Shown here piece after piece: positions 37,697-45,732 of a stretch of 46,273 bases of DNA (within the stretch, counting starts at the first letter, position 1; the number at the start of each line of letters is the position of its first letter). The DNA is taken from assembly GCA_025056965.1 (NCBI GenBank), contig JANWVF010000125.1, forward strand, positions 1 to 46,273, written 5' to 3'. Source of the DNA: Thermoflexales bacterium. GTDB lineage: Bacteria; Chloroflexota; Anaerolineae; J036; Brachytrichaceae. The notes under the pieces were generated by a model that was not told the origin of the DNA, made no database searches, and was given only the letters and a program-made list of their open reading frames with translations. Made by a program: the position numbers and the translations under genes.

Positions 37697-38764
37697 CTAG
37701 GTCAGGTATTGGCCGGTATGCTTATAGTTAGTGCACAGCGTAGTGACGTAACTGGTCAGCTCGACCAGCTTTTTCTCCTCCTGAGCTTTCTCGACCCATA
37801 AGTTAAGCGCCTTGGCGCGCGTTACCAGCTTGTCAAGCAAATCGAAGACGACCGTCGAGTCCACGCCGACCCAGTGGGAGGTGCGCGAGATCAGCTGTTG
37901 TTTGTGGGCTTTGATGAACGCCTCGGCGCGCATGAATCGGCTGAACAATTCGCGGCGCGTCAGGCGCTGCGGCTGCGCACGGAACATCTCTTTCAGGCTG
38001 GGATCTACGTAGCCGGTCGCCCGGCGGTAGTAGCGACTAGGTTTGGCTTTCATAAATTGGGCGACGGTCAGCTTTACCTCCTGATAAGGCTCAATCATCC
38101 AGCTCTCATCCAGCGTGACCAGCGGCGGGCAACCGCCCAACTCCCTCACGATCCGTTCGGTGAAGCGCAACTTGTTCAAGGCAACTGGGTAATGGCGATA
38201 CACCCGTCGCCAGTTCGAGCGGGGCGTGAGCCATACGGTGAATGTCTCGGCGAAGTCCTCGTCGGGGTGCTTCTGTGCGTAGTGGTCACCGTTCGGGTTA
38301 ACGTAGTCGCGGCTCCAGGGATTGTAGTGATATTCGTCTTTGTCCGGGTAGGTATTAAAGAAGTGCCCGCGCACGTCAAATAGCTCACGAAAGTCTCTGC
38401 GCCGGTAGAGCTTGTAGGCATAGCAAAAGGCGTGACCGCACTCATGGCGCAGCAGGTCAAAGATGTCGGCGTCGCTGTAGCGCCAGCCGCGAAACTCCTC
38501 GTTCAGGTCTTTGAGCAGCGGATCAAAGTCGTAGAAGCCAAGTGAGATGATCGGCTGGCCGGCAATGCACCCGTAGCCGGTTGAGATGTAGAAGACCGGC
38601 TTCAGCTTGCGGATGCCGGCGCGCCGCAGCTCCTCCCTGACTACCGGGATCGCCTGGGCGAAAATTGTGCCCTCGAACTTCAGGTCGAGCTGATTGATGG
38701 GCGTGTTGAGCAGCTCGAGCTTGAGCGTGTCGGTTTGGAACAGCAACTCGCGCGTGCGTCGCAT
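37697..38764 (-). CDS. putative zinc metallopeptidase with HECGH motif
   Basis: The 355-residue product has a zinc-site helix DIFDLLRHECGHAFCYAYKL (HExxH form HECGH, about residues 110-129) and, about 60 residues later, HPDEDFAETFTVWL, where a glutamate could be the third zinc ligand, as in gluzincins. The N-terminus MRRTRELLFQTDTLKLELLN has no signal peptide, so it may act in the cytosol. I do not recognise a characterised relative; it fits the uncharacterised group described as putative zinc-binding metallopeptidases. The ATG at 38764 has AAGGGAG upstream; the longer frame up to 39067 lacks support. It lies 124 bases downstream of the Lgt-like gene on the same strand. Confidence 0.78.
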   Translation of the reverse strand: MRRTRELLFQTDTLKLELLNTPINQLDLKFEGTIFAQAIPVVREELRRAGIRKLKPVFYISTGYGCIAGQPIISLGFYDFDPLLKDLNEEFRGWRYSDADIFDLLRHECGHAFCYAYKLYRRRDFRELFDVRGHFFNTYPDKDEYHYNPWSRDYVNPNGDHYAQKHPDEDFAETFTVWLTPRSNWRRVYRHYPVALNKLRFTERIVRELGGCPPLVTLDESWMIEPYQEVKLTVAQFMKAKPSRYYRRATGYVDPSLKEMFRAQPQRLTRRELFSRFMRAEAFIKAHKQQLISRTSHWVGVDSTVVFDLLDKLVTRAKALNLWVEKAQEEKKLVELTSYVTTLCTNYKHTGQYLT

Positions 38765-38888
38765 CGCAGCACTCCCTTCACCGAGGCGGTTGCCGCAGGA
38801 CGGTTGCGGGCACGGCATAGGCCCAACTGCGGCGTCCAAGAGCAGCAGCGCGAGTTTACCCGAATCGGTCTGGACATAACTTGAAGGC

Positions 38889-39677
38889 CTAACATGCCGA
38901 CCGGTTGCCTCGCCGATCCCGGTAGGCGCGCGCAGCGATGACGAGGAGCATCGCCGTGCACCATGCGACCGATAGTAGGTCGAGCCATTGATAGAGCCGC
39001 AAACCGGCCAACATCGGCGCCGGATCGCCGCGCAGGAATTGGATGAGAAAGTCGCCCAGCGAGGCACAGCCCAGCAAACCCAAAAGGTGAGGGAAGCATG
39101 AGCCGGAGCGATGGCGAGCCTCTAAGATTAGATGGACGACGCCGATTGCGGCTAACCAGAGTGCCATGAGTGCCTGCGTCGGCCAGCGCGGATTTTGGAT
39201 CGTGTAGGCGTCCGGCCAGTCGGCGCGCAGCAGCCATGCGAGCGAGTGTTCGCCGTCCGTCTGCCAGAAGACCTCTCGGCCGTAGGCGCAGCCGTTCGGA
39301 ATGCAGCCGATGGATGCAGCGATGCCGACGAGGATGAATTGCGCGGTGAGCAGTGAGTGCCGCATGCCGGAAAGGCAAGGCACGGCGCGCAAGCTCCTAG
39401 CGGCGATCAATCCACCTATGACGGCCGCATGTTCCGATAGGCCGGCGAGCGCAAGGATTTCACCGCTGTGATCGCGAAAGTAGTCCCAGTGTAAAGCGAC
39501 GTAGCCGGCGCGACCAAAGGCGAGCGCACCAAAGGCGACGACCGACGTGGCGAGGGCGATGCGCCCATCGCGCGTCCGAAACCATGCCCATACCGGCGGC
39601 GCCAGCGTCGCCAGCACGATCAGCAGGGTATAAAGGTTAAGCGTGAATGGTCCTAGCGAGACAAACTGGGGTGGCAT
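38889..39677 (-). CDS. Lgt-like multi-pass membrane protein with altered active site
   Basis: The 262-residue product has about seven hydrophobic helices and the outline of prolipoprotein diacylglyceryl transferase: N-terminal FVSLGPFTLNLYTLLIVLA, an EHAAVIGGLIA segment where Lgt has its HGG motif, ASIGCIPNGCAYGREV aligning with the Lgt signature GRxxNFxNGExxGR, and a C-terminal RLYQWLDLLSV. The key arginine, asparagine and glutamate of the signature are Ser, Cys and Cys here, as in a divergent subgroup with GCxxxGCxYG. It is therefore unlikely to be the canonical enzyme. The ATG at 39677 is preferred because the family N-terminus begins there; a TTG at 39695 overlapping the methyltransferase stop is the alternative. 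Confidence 0.72.
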   Translation of the reverse strand: MPPQFVSLGPFTLNLYTLLIVLATLAPPVWAWFRTRDGRIALATSVVAFGALAFGRAGYVALHWDYFRDHSGEILALAGLSEHAAVIGGLIAARSLRAVPCLSGMRHSLLTAQFILVGIAASIGCIPNGCAYGREVFWQTDGEHSLAWLLRADWPDAYTIQNPRWPTQALMALWLAAIGVVHLILEARHRSGSCFPHLLGLLGCASLGDFLIQFLRGDPAPMLAGLRLYQWLDLLSVAWCTAMLLVIAARAYRDRRGNRSAC

Positions 39678-39691
39678 GCTCCCGACCGGTA

Positions 39692-40402
39692 TCAACCTTT
39701 GGCGAAGTCGCCGACGATGTGAACCGCGCGCTCGGCGGGGACGAAACGCTCGACGAATGCGCTCAGGCGAAACGGGAGTTCGCCGAAGGCAAGATAGGTA
39801 GGGTCATGCACGGTCTCCAGGGCACAGATATAGAGTCCAGCCGCGGTGGCCATCTTGCGCAACATGGGAAGCGTGTTTGCCCGGTAGACCACGGGGAAGG
39901 TATCTTCGCGCTTTCGCCCGTAGAGCGCGCGCACGAGCGGCGCCTGCGCTGCCTTTGGCGCCAGCCGGTTGAGCATGGTGATGTAGTGCGCAGCGTTCGG
40001 GGTCAGGAAGACGAAGTGACCGCCCGGTTTCAGCACTCGGCTGACCTCGCCGAACAGGCGATCGGGGTAGGCGACATGCTCAATCACCCACGAGCACACG
40101 ACCAGATCAAACGACGCTGCATGAAAGGGGAGCGCATTCACATCACCGAGGATGCGCTGCATGATGCGGATGCGATTGCCAAGCAGCGACGGCAGATGGC
40201 GGTCTACACCAACTACCATCCGCACCTGCGCGCCCAGCAGCTCCATCACGCCGCCGGCGCCGCAGCCCAGATCGAGCACGGCTGCATCGCCGGTCGCATA
40301 GCGGCGGACGAATGACTCGAAGACCTCGCCACTGGTGCGCCAGCCGGGGCGAAGGGCGCGATAGCGCTCGCGGTAGCGATTCTGCTTATCCAGCGAAAGC
40401 AT
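39692..40402 (-). CDS. class I SAM-dependent methyltransferase
   Basis: The 236-residue product has motif I VLDLGCGAGGVMELLG (about residues 42-57), the acidic end of strand 2 (VVGVDRH), motif IV-like FDLVVCSWVIEHV and post-motif VLKPGGHFVFLTPN. These are typical of methyltransferase 11/23-type enzymes. Substrate unknown; the order with an Lgt-like membrane protein suggests a lipid or quinone-like target, but this is weak inference. The ATG at 40402 is divergent from the Nudix gene with only 44 bases between; the shared gap contains the box at 40432-40437. It is first in the run methyltransferase, Lgt-like, metallopeptidase, epimerase. Confidence 0.85.
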   Translation of the reverse strand: MLSLDKQNRYRERYRALRPGWRTSGEVFESFVRRYATGDAAVLDLGCGAGGVMELLGAQVRMVVGVDRHLPSLLGNRIRIMQRILGDVNALPFHAASFDLVVCSWVIEHVAYPDRLFGEVSRVLKPGGHFVFLTPNAAHYITMLNRLAPKAAQAPLVRALYGRKREDTFPVVYRANTLPMLRKMATAAGLYICALETVHDPTYLAFGELPFRLSAFVERFVPAERAVHIVGDFAKG

Positions 40403-40431
40403 CAACTTCAGCGTAACACACCCCGGGCGCG

Positions 40432-40437
40432 TATCAT
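40432..40437 (+). promoter_or_regulatory. putative -10 box of the Nudix gene
   Basis: TATCAT nine bases before the ATG at 40447, in the 44-base gap between divergent genes. The intervening AGGTG may serve as a weak ribosome-binding site. Confidence 0.35.
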
Positions 40438-40446
40438 AGGTGCGCC

Positions 40447-40935
40447 ATGAAACAACCCGCAGGGATCTTCTACGACTGGACCGGCGCGCCGGTCGAACGG
40501 CTTCCCGACCGCATCCAGACGAGCGCCTCGGCCTTCATCTTAGACGGCCAGGGGCGCGTGTTGCTCCACTTGCGCCGGGACAACCATCACTGGGCGCTGC
40601 CGGGTGGGCGGCAAGACGTCGGTGAGAGCATTACCCAGACGTGCATACGCGAAGTGTGGGAGGAGACCGGCCTGCATGTGAGGGTCAAACGCTTGATCGG
40701 CGTCTATACCGACCCCGCGCAATTCCTTGTCGCGTCGTATCCCGGCGGCGAGCTTGTGCAAATCTGCAACCTTTGTTTCGAGTGCGAGATCATCGGCGGG
40801 CAGATCGCCGTCTCGTCGGAGAGCATAGACATCGGCTTCTATCCGCCGCACGCACTGCCGCAGCCGGTACTGTTGGCACACAAGATTCGGATTCAAGATG
40901 CGCTGGCACACGCGCCACAGCCCTTCGTGCGCTGA
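40447..40935 (+). CDS. Nudix hydrolase
   Basis: A 162-residue pyrophosphohydrolase acting on a nucleoside diphosphate linked to another moiety; the exact substrate is not predictable. The Nudix box GX5EX7REUXEEXGU is complete in two pieces, GGRQDVGESITQTCIREVW and EETGL (about residues 55-78), preceded by HHWALPG. The strand RVLLHLRRDN before the box is typical of the MutT-like core. The gene ends two bases before a GC-rich hairpin, with the arginine deiminase-family gene next. Confidence 0.9.
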   Translation: MKQPAGIFYDWTGAPVERLPDRIQTSASAFILDGQGRVLLHLRRDNHHWALPGGRQDVGESITQTCIREVWEETGLHVRVKRLIGVYTDPAQFLVASYPGGELVQICNLCFECEIIGGQIAVSSESIDIGFYPPHALPQPVLLAHKIRIQDALAHAPQPFVR

Positions 40936-40937
40936 AC

Positions 40938-40956
40938 GGGGCAGCGGGGCTGCCCC
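40938..40956 (+). terminator. GC-rich hairpin after the Nudix gene
   Basis: GGGGCAGC, loop GGG, GCTGCCCC: a perfect eight-base stem two bases after the Nudix stop. No T-run follows, so it may be a weak terminator or an RNA-stabilising element before the next gene. Confidence 0.4.
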
Positions 40957-40983
40957 TCGCCTTAGCGGTCGCTTATTCGTATC

Positions 40984-42177
40984 ATGACTCACCGGATTGA
41001 CGCTGCGTTCACGCCGTCACAGGCAGCCGAATGGCTGCCGGCGCGGGTAGTGCTGATGTGCGAGCCGGGCATCGAGACGCTGTTCTCGATCCTACAACCC
41101 GGCGCAGCTAACTTCTTATTCCCGTTCTCCCTGGCGCAGGGCCGAGAGGAGCATCGCGCCTACCGCCGTGTTCTGGAATCGCACGGCGCGCGCGTGATTG
41201 ACTATCGCGAAGCGTTGGCACAGGCAGAGCGCAGCCGGCTGATGCAGTGGGCACGCGCGGCGGTGACGCTGGAATGCGATGCGGCGCTCGCGGAAGATGA
41301 GCGCGACGCAGCGGCTGACCAGCTCGACGCAGCGCTGCACGCGCTAGATGTTGGCAGCCTGGTGGACTTAATCCTGCTGCGACCGACGATTCAGGTCGCG
41401 CGGAACAGCGCCCGCCTCGACCCGACTACAGGCTTCACTGCGCAGTTTAGGCTCGCCCCGGTCAGCCCGTACTACACGCGCGATCCGCTGATTACGACGC
41501 GCGAAGGGGTGGTCGTCACGCGCCTGGCGCTGGGCAACCGCGCGCCGGAGAACGACATCGCCGACCACGTGCTTGAATCGCTCGGTATCGCGCCGTTGTA
41601 TCGCGTTCAGCCGCCCGGCACGCTCGAAGGCGGCGACTTCATCCCCTGCGGCGATTTCGTTCTGCAGGGTCAAGGCCTGCTCACCAACGAAGACGGCGTG
41701 CGACAATGCCTGGAGCGGCGCGTGTACGGATACGTCGAAGTGGCCGTCGTCGAGGATCCACGCCAAGACATGGACGAGATGCACCTGGACACTTACTTCG
41801 CCATGCTCGATCGAGATCTGGCCATATGCCTCGAATCGCGGCTGACCGGGGATGAGGAACCGGCGGTGAAAGTCTACCTGCCGGAGGGCACACCGGACGG
41901 CTACACGTATGTGCTGACGCGGACGACGTTGTTCTCGCGCTATCTGCGCGAGAAGGGCATTCACGTCATCCCCATCAGCAAGGACGAGCAGCTGTCTTTC
42001 GCCGCGAATGGGTTGCTCGTCGGTCCGCGGCGCTTGATCGGGGTGGCGCAGGCCGGCGAGTCGTTCGCGCAGCGGTTGCGCGCGGCCGGCATAGACGTGC
42101 AGACGGTTGACTTTGACGCGCTGCGAGGCGGATATGGTGGTCCGCACTGTTCAACACAAGTGCTGGTGCGCGGCTAG
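40984..42177 (+). CDS. arginine deiminase-family amidinotransferase/hydrolase
   Basis: The 397-residue product belongs to the guanidino-group-modifying superfamily and resembles arginine deiminase (arginine to citrulline and ammonia) in length and motif order. Catalytic residues visible: Asp in YYTRDPL, Glu215 in GTLEGGDF, His267 in DEMHLDTYF and the nucleophile Cys389 in GGPHCSTQ near the C-terminus. The usual arginine deiminase partners (carbamate kinase, ornithine transcarbamylase, arginine/ornithine antiporter) are not nearby, so the enzyme may instead serve another guanidino substrate or nitrogen recovery. It converges with the TlpA gene across 12 bases. Confidence 0.88.
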   Translation: MTHRIDAAFTPSQAAEWLPARVVLMCEPGIETLFSILQPGAANFLFPFSLAQGREEHRAYRRVLESHGARVIDYREALAQAERSRLMQWARAAVTLECDAALAEDERDAAADQLDAALHALDVGSLVDLILLRPTIQVARNSARLDPTTGFTAQFRLAPVSPYYTRDPLITTREGVVVTRLALGNRAPENDIADHVLESLGIAPLYRVQPPGTLEGGDFIPCGDFVLQGQGLLTNEDGVRQCLERRVYGYVEVAVVEDPRQDMDEMHLDTYFAMLDRDLAICLESRLTGDEEPAVKVYLPEGTPDGYTYVLTRTTLFSRYLREKGIHVIPISKDEQLSFAANGLLVGPRRLIGVAQAGESFAQRLRAAGIDVQTVDFDALRGGYGGPHCSTQVLVRG

Positions 42178-42189
42178 GGCAACGGCCTG

Positions 42190-42777
42190 CTAGCCGCCGA
42201 TCGCGCGCATGATCTGAATGACCTGCTCTTTTCTGATCGCGCCGTTCCAGATGCGTCGCACGATGCCTCGCTCATCTACGAAGACGGTCGTCGGCATGCC
42301 GAGCACACCGTAGGCATCGCTCACCTTGCCATCCGGGTCTTCGACGATGATATAAGGGATGCGGTTGTTTTCGGCGAACCGCTTGAGGTTGGCTGAGTCG
42401 TCGTTGGTGCCGATGCCGATGAACTCGATGTTGGGGTTTGCCTGTTTGAGTTCCTCGTAAGCGGCAATTAGCGCCGGCGTTTCCTCCAAGCACGGCGGGC
42501 ACCACGAAGCCCAAAAATTGATGAGCGTAGTTTTGCCGCGCAAGTCGGCGAGCGCCACGGGGCGCCCGTCGAGGGTCTTCAGCGTGAATTCGGGCGCAGG
42601 CGCGCCCTCGCGCAATAGGCTACGGCTGGAGGACGAGGACGAAACCAAAACGGGCAGTCCGGCCTGCTGTGCCGCGCTGCTGCTTAGGATCAACACCGCC
42701 AATCCGATGCCGACTAGGGCAGCCACCGCGCTCAGCACAATCAGACTAATCGGGAAGGGCCGCTTGTTTGAGTCCAT
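42190..42777 (-). CDS. TlpA/ResA-type membrane-anchored thioredoxin
   Basis: The 195-residue product has an N-terminal membrane anchor (ISLIVLSAVAALVGIGLAVLIL), a serine-rich linker, and an AhpC/TSA-type thioredoxin domain with the redox motif FWASWCPPCLEETP (about residues 82-95) and the cis-proline segment GVLGMPTTVFVDE. The extra GxxAPxFxLxxLDG start (GAPAPEFTLKTLDG) marks the TlpA/ResA group, which reduce disulfides outside the membrane, often during cytochrome c maturation. The ATG at 42777 lies five bases after the stop of the DUF2085 gene with AAGGG upstream, so the two are coupled. The multi-heme protein encoded in this window would need such a system. Confidence 0.9.
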   Translation of the reverse strand: MDSNKRPFPISLIVLSAVAALVGIGLAVLILSSSAAQQAGLPVLVSSSSSSRSLLREGAPAPEFTLKTLDGRPVALADLRGKTTLINFWASWCPPCLEETPALIAAYEELKQANPNIEFIGIGTNDDSANLKRFAENNRIPYIIVEDPDGKVSDAYGVLGMPTTVFVDERGIVRRIWNGAIRKEQVIQIMRAIGG

Positions 42778-42782
42778 CAGCT

Positions 42783-43442
42783 TCAACCCTTGCCGGCCCT
42801 CCCGGCGGCTGCGCGCACTTCGGCCGGCAACGGCCTGAACGCTCCCTCGATGAGGGGAAAGATCAACCAGGCGAGGCTCCACCCGAAAAGCGCGCCCGTG
42901 GCCAGACGCAGCTCCCAGGTGCTTTCACGATATGGAAACAGGTTGAAGGGGGGCTGGCTGAGCAGCTGAGAGAAACCATCTATTCCGATTGGGGCGACGC
43001 CGAGCAGCACAAACATCAGCCAGGGCAGCGGCCGGGCGCGACGGCGCACCAGCGCATACGCGATGCCGTTGATGCCCATCACCAGGTAGATAGCCACATC
43101 GCGCTGGCATAAGGCGACCTTATAGCCCATGCGCGGGTTACCCTGGAAGTCGCGAGCTTGCAACAGGCCGAGAAATGAGCCGGTGTCTATGCCCGACGCT
43201 CGTTCAAATTCAGGGCGGCTGTAGACCAGTCGTTCACCGAACAAAAAGAACGATCGGAAGCCGTAGGTGTGACACATGAGCTTATAGGGCTGATAGATCA
43301 GTTGTGCGGCCTGATCGAGGCCAAGCTTCTTCAAGATCGGTGCGCCGAACGGCAACAGCGAATATGTCAGCAGGATGCCGATCAGGATGGCCAGCCAGTG
43401 ACGCTCGAAACCTGCAGCGAGGCGGTTGAGTCGTTCAACCAT
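42783..43442 (-). CDS. DUF2085 membrane protein
   Basis: The 219-residue product has about four to five hydrophobic helices and the DUF2085 marks: LMCHTYGFRSFFLFGE, then KVALCQRDVAIYLVM with its C-Q-R-D motif, then GIDGFSQLL. The paired CH and CQRD cysteines could bind a metal or be redox active; function is unknown. In Chloroflexota these genes are often next to thioredoxin-like genes, as here. The ATG at 43442 lacks a Shine-Dalgarno sequence, but TAGAAT lies nine bases upstream (43452-43457). It leads the two-gene operon with the TlpA-type gene. Confidence 0.85.
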   Translation of the reverse strand: MVERLNRLAAGFERHWLAILIGILLTYSLLPFGAPILKKLGLDQAAQLIYQPYKLMCHTYGFRSFFLFGERLVYSRPEFERASGIDTGSFLGLLQARDFQGNPRMGYKVALCQRDVAIYLVMGINGIAYALVRRRARPLPWLMFVLLGVAPIGIDGFSQLLSQPPFNLFPYRESTWELRLATGALFGWSLAWLIFPLIEGAFRPLPAEVRAAAGRAGKG

Positions 43443-43451
43443 CGCCAGCGC

Positions 43452-43457
43452 ATTCTA
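43452..43457 (-). promoter_or_regulatory. putative -10 box of the DUF2085-TlpA operon
   Basis: TAGAAT on the minus strand, nine bases before the ATG at 43442, the same box and distance as upstream of thrC. Confidence 0.4.
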
Positions 43458-43611
43458 ACGGATGGAGTGCACGCCTTAATGAGGGACGAGGCTGCACGTG
43501 TATGAGCGCAGCCACGATTTGGAGTGCGCCCAGAAGGTGAATCCAAGCCGAGAGCTGTGGCATGATAAACGAGCAGCGGCCACCTGCCGCGGCACAGTCG
43601 AGCGCCAAGCC

Positions 43612-45732
43612 ATGAAACCCATCATCCCAGAGAGTTTGTATGACATCGTCCTACTCGACGACGTGCGCGTTTCGCCCGACGGCAGCCACGCGGTCTTCGT
43701 GCGCACCAGCGTGGATCGCAGCGGCAACAAGTACAACCGCACGATTTGGATAAAAGACTTGACCGACCGGCGCGCACCGGCACGGCCGCTCACCTCCAGC
43801 ACTAAGGATGGATCGCCGCGCTGGTCGCCGGACGGACGCTACTTGGGCTTCATCTCCACGCGCGACGAGAAGCCGCAGGTGTTCATCCTGCCCATGCGCT
43901 TCCCGGGCGAGGCACAGAGCGCCACCGCACACCCTAATGGTGTCGAAGCGTTCGAGTGGTCGCCAGACGGTCGGCGCATCGCTTTCACCGCGCGCATGCG
44001 CGCCGACGAGTGCGCGAAGGAAGACGAGGCCGCCGCCAAGCGCGAGGCAGCTGAGGAGAGAGGTGACGCTGCAACGATGCCCAAAGACGCCTGGGAGCTG
44101 AAACGCGAGAAGGAACAGAAGCAACACGAGGAAGAAATGCGGCTCGATCCGCGCGTCATCTCCCGCGTTCCATATCGCACCGGCACGACGTTCATCGAGG
44201 ATCGCTACAGCCACATCTACGTAGTGGACGCACCGGCATCTCCGGCCGCGCAAAAGCGGGCGAACGCTTTTCGACTGACGCCGAACGACAGCGTTGCCAA
44301 CTTTGCCCCGCCTGCATGGTCGGCAGATGGTAAGACGATCTACAGCGCCTACACGCGCGACCCGGATTCGGGCGACATGTTTCGCTACGCTGATCTGGTT
44401 CGCTTCGACGCTGCGAATAACGATCCGAACGCGCGGGGCTTCGTGCGCCTGCCGTTGGCACAGCACACATGCTATACGCCGACGCCGTCGCCGGATGGTC
44501 GCTGGTTAGCCTTCGATCGCTCGTTTGAAGATCCGGCGGCCTACCAGCCTGCCACGCTGGTCATCGCCCCGCTGCGACCGGATGGCACGGCCGATATGGA
44601 TCACCTGATTGACCTAACCGACGTGCTTGACCGCAGCTTAGTCGCATTCGCCTGGAGCCCGGACAGTCGCTTCATCTACTTCACGCTCAACAAAGACGGC
44701 GCGATCAACCTTTGGCGGGCGCGCGTCCCGCGCAACCCAGGCGCTCGACGTGTCGAGATCCAGCAGGTTACGGACGTCATCCAGGAAGTCAACAGCTTTG
44801 GCGTGCTGACCGATGGCCGCGTGATCTTCATCGCCAGCACGCCGAGCGATCCCAGCGCGCTCTACGAGCTCGATGCACAAGGGCGCATCCGGCCGCTGTA
44901 TCGGCCCAACGCCGAATTTCTGGCCGAACACGACGTTGGGCGCACAACCGCCGTGCGCTATCGCTCCGACGGCCGCATGATCCAAGGGTGGGTGATTACG
45001 CCACCGGACTTTGCCCCAGATAAGAAGTATCCGCTCATCGTGCAGATGCACGGTGGGCCTCATATTATGTGGGGTGCAGCGACACGCAGCATCTGGCATG
45101 AGTGTCAAGCGATGGCCGCATCCGGCTACGTGGTGTTCTACTGCAATCCGCGCGGCTCAGACGGCTACGGCAGAGACTTCTGGCATGCCAATCGCGGCGA
45201 CTGGGGCGACGGCCCGATGCGCGATGTGCTGCGCGGCGTGGACTTGGTAGTCGGCCGGGGCTACATTGATACGGCGCGCATGTGCCTAACGGGTGGGAGC
45301 TATGCGGGTTACTTGACCGCCTGGATCATCGGCCGCGACCACCGTTTTGCTGCTGCATGCGCCCAGCGCGGGGTATACAACCTGGTCTCCATGCGCAACA
45401 CGACCGACATCCCGTTCTTTAACGACCGTGAGATGGGTGGGATCACGCCGTGGGATGACGTGCGAGCGCTGTGGGAGCGATCCCCAATCTCTCTAGTGCC
45501 GCATATGCGGACGCCGCTGTTGATCGAGCATAGCGAGCAGGACTATCGGGTGCCGATCGAACAAGCCGAACAACTCTTTCAGGCCATGCGCCTGCAGAAG
45601 AAGACGGTTGAGCTTGTGCGCTGGCCGCGCGAAGGGCACGAGCTTTCGCGCAACGGCGAACCCAAACATCGCGTCGAGCGCATCCAACGCATGATTCAGT
45701 GGTTTAATAAGTACGCACGCCGTGAGCAGTGA
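43612..45732 (+). CDS. S9 family prolyl oligopeptidase (acylaminoacyl-peptidase-like)
   Basis: A cytosolic serine peptidase that trims small peptides. The 706-residue product has an N-terminal beta-propeller with WD-like repeats (VRVSPDGSHAVFV, PRWSPDGRYLGFIS, FEWSPDGRRIAFT, FAWSPDSRFIYFT), interrupted by a charged coiled stretch (about residues 125-165, EDEAAAKREAAEERGDA), and a C-terminal alpha/beta hydrolase domain with catalytic Ser563 in GGSYAGY, Asp644 in EHSEQDYRVP and His676 in REGHELS. No signal peptide is present. The ATG at 43612 begins MKPIIPESLYDIVLLDDVRV, as in relatives; the frame is open to 43498. It overlaps or abuts the GtrA gene. Confidence 0.93.
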   Translation: MKPIIPESLYDIVLLDDVRVSPDGSHAVFVRTSVDRSGNKYNRTIWIKDLTDRRAPARPLTSSTKDGSPRWSPDGRYLGFISTRDEKPQVFILPMRFPGEAQSATAHPNGVEAFEWSPDGRRIAFTARMRADECAKEDEAAAKREAAEERGDAATMPKDAWELKREKEQKQHEEEMRLDPRVISRVPYRTGTTFIEDRYSHIYVVDAPASPAAQKRANAFRLTPNDSVANFAPPAWSADGKTIYSAYTRDPDSGDMFRYADLVRFDAANNDPNARGFVRLPLAQHTCYTPTPSPDGRWLAFDRSFEDPAAYQPATLVIAPLRPDGTADMDHLIDLTDVLDRSLVAFAWSPDSRFIYFTLNKDGAINLWRARVPRNPGARRVEIQQVTDVIQEVNSFGVLTDGRVIFIASTPSDPSALYELDAQGRIRPLYRPNAEFLAEHDVGRTTAVRYRSDGRMIQGWVITPPDFAPDKKYPLIVQMHGGPHIMWGAATRSIWHECQAMAASGYVVFYCNPRGSDGYGRDFWHANRGDWGDGPMRDVLRGVDLVVGRGYIDTARMCLTGGSYAGYLTAWIIGRDHRFAAACAQRGVYNLVSMRNTTDIPFFNDREMGGITPWDDVRALWERSPISLVPHMRTPLLIEHSEQDYRVPIEQAEQLFQAMRLQKKTVELVRWPREGHELSRNGEPKHRVERIQRMIQWFNKYARREQ

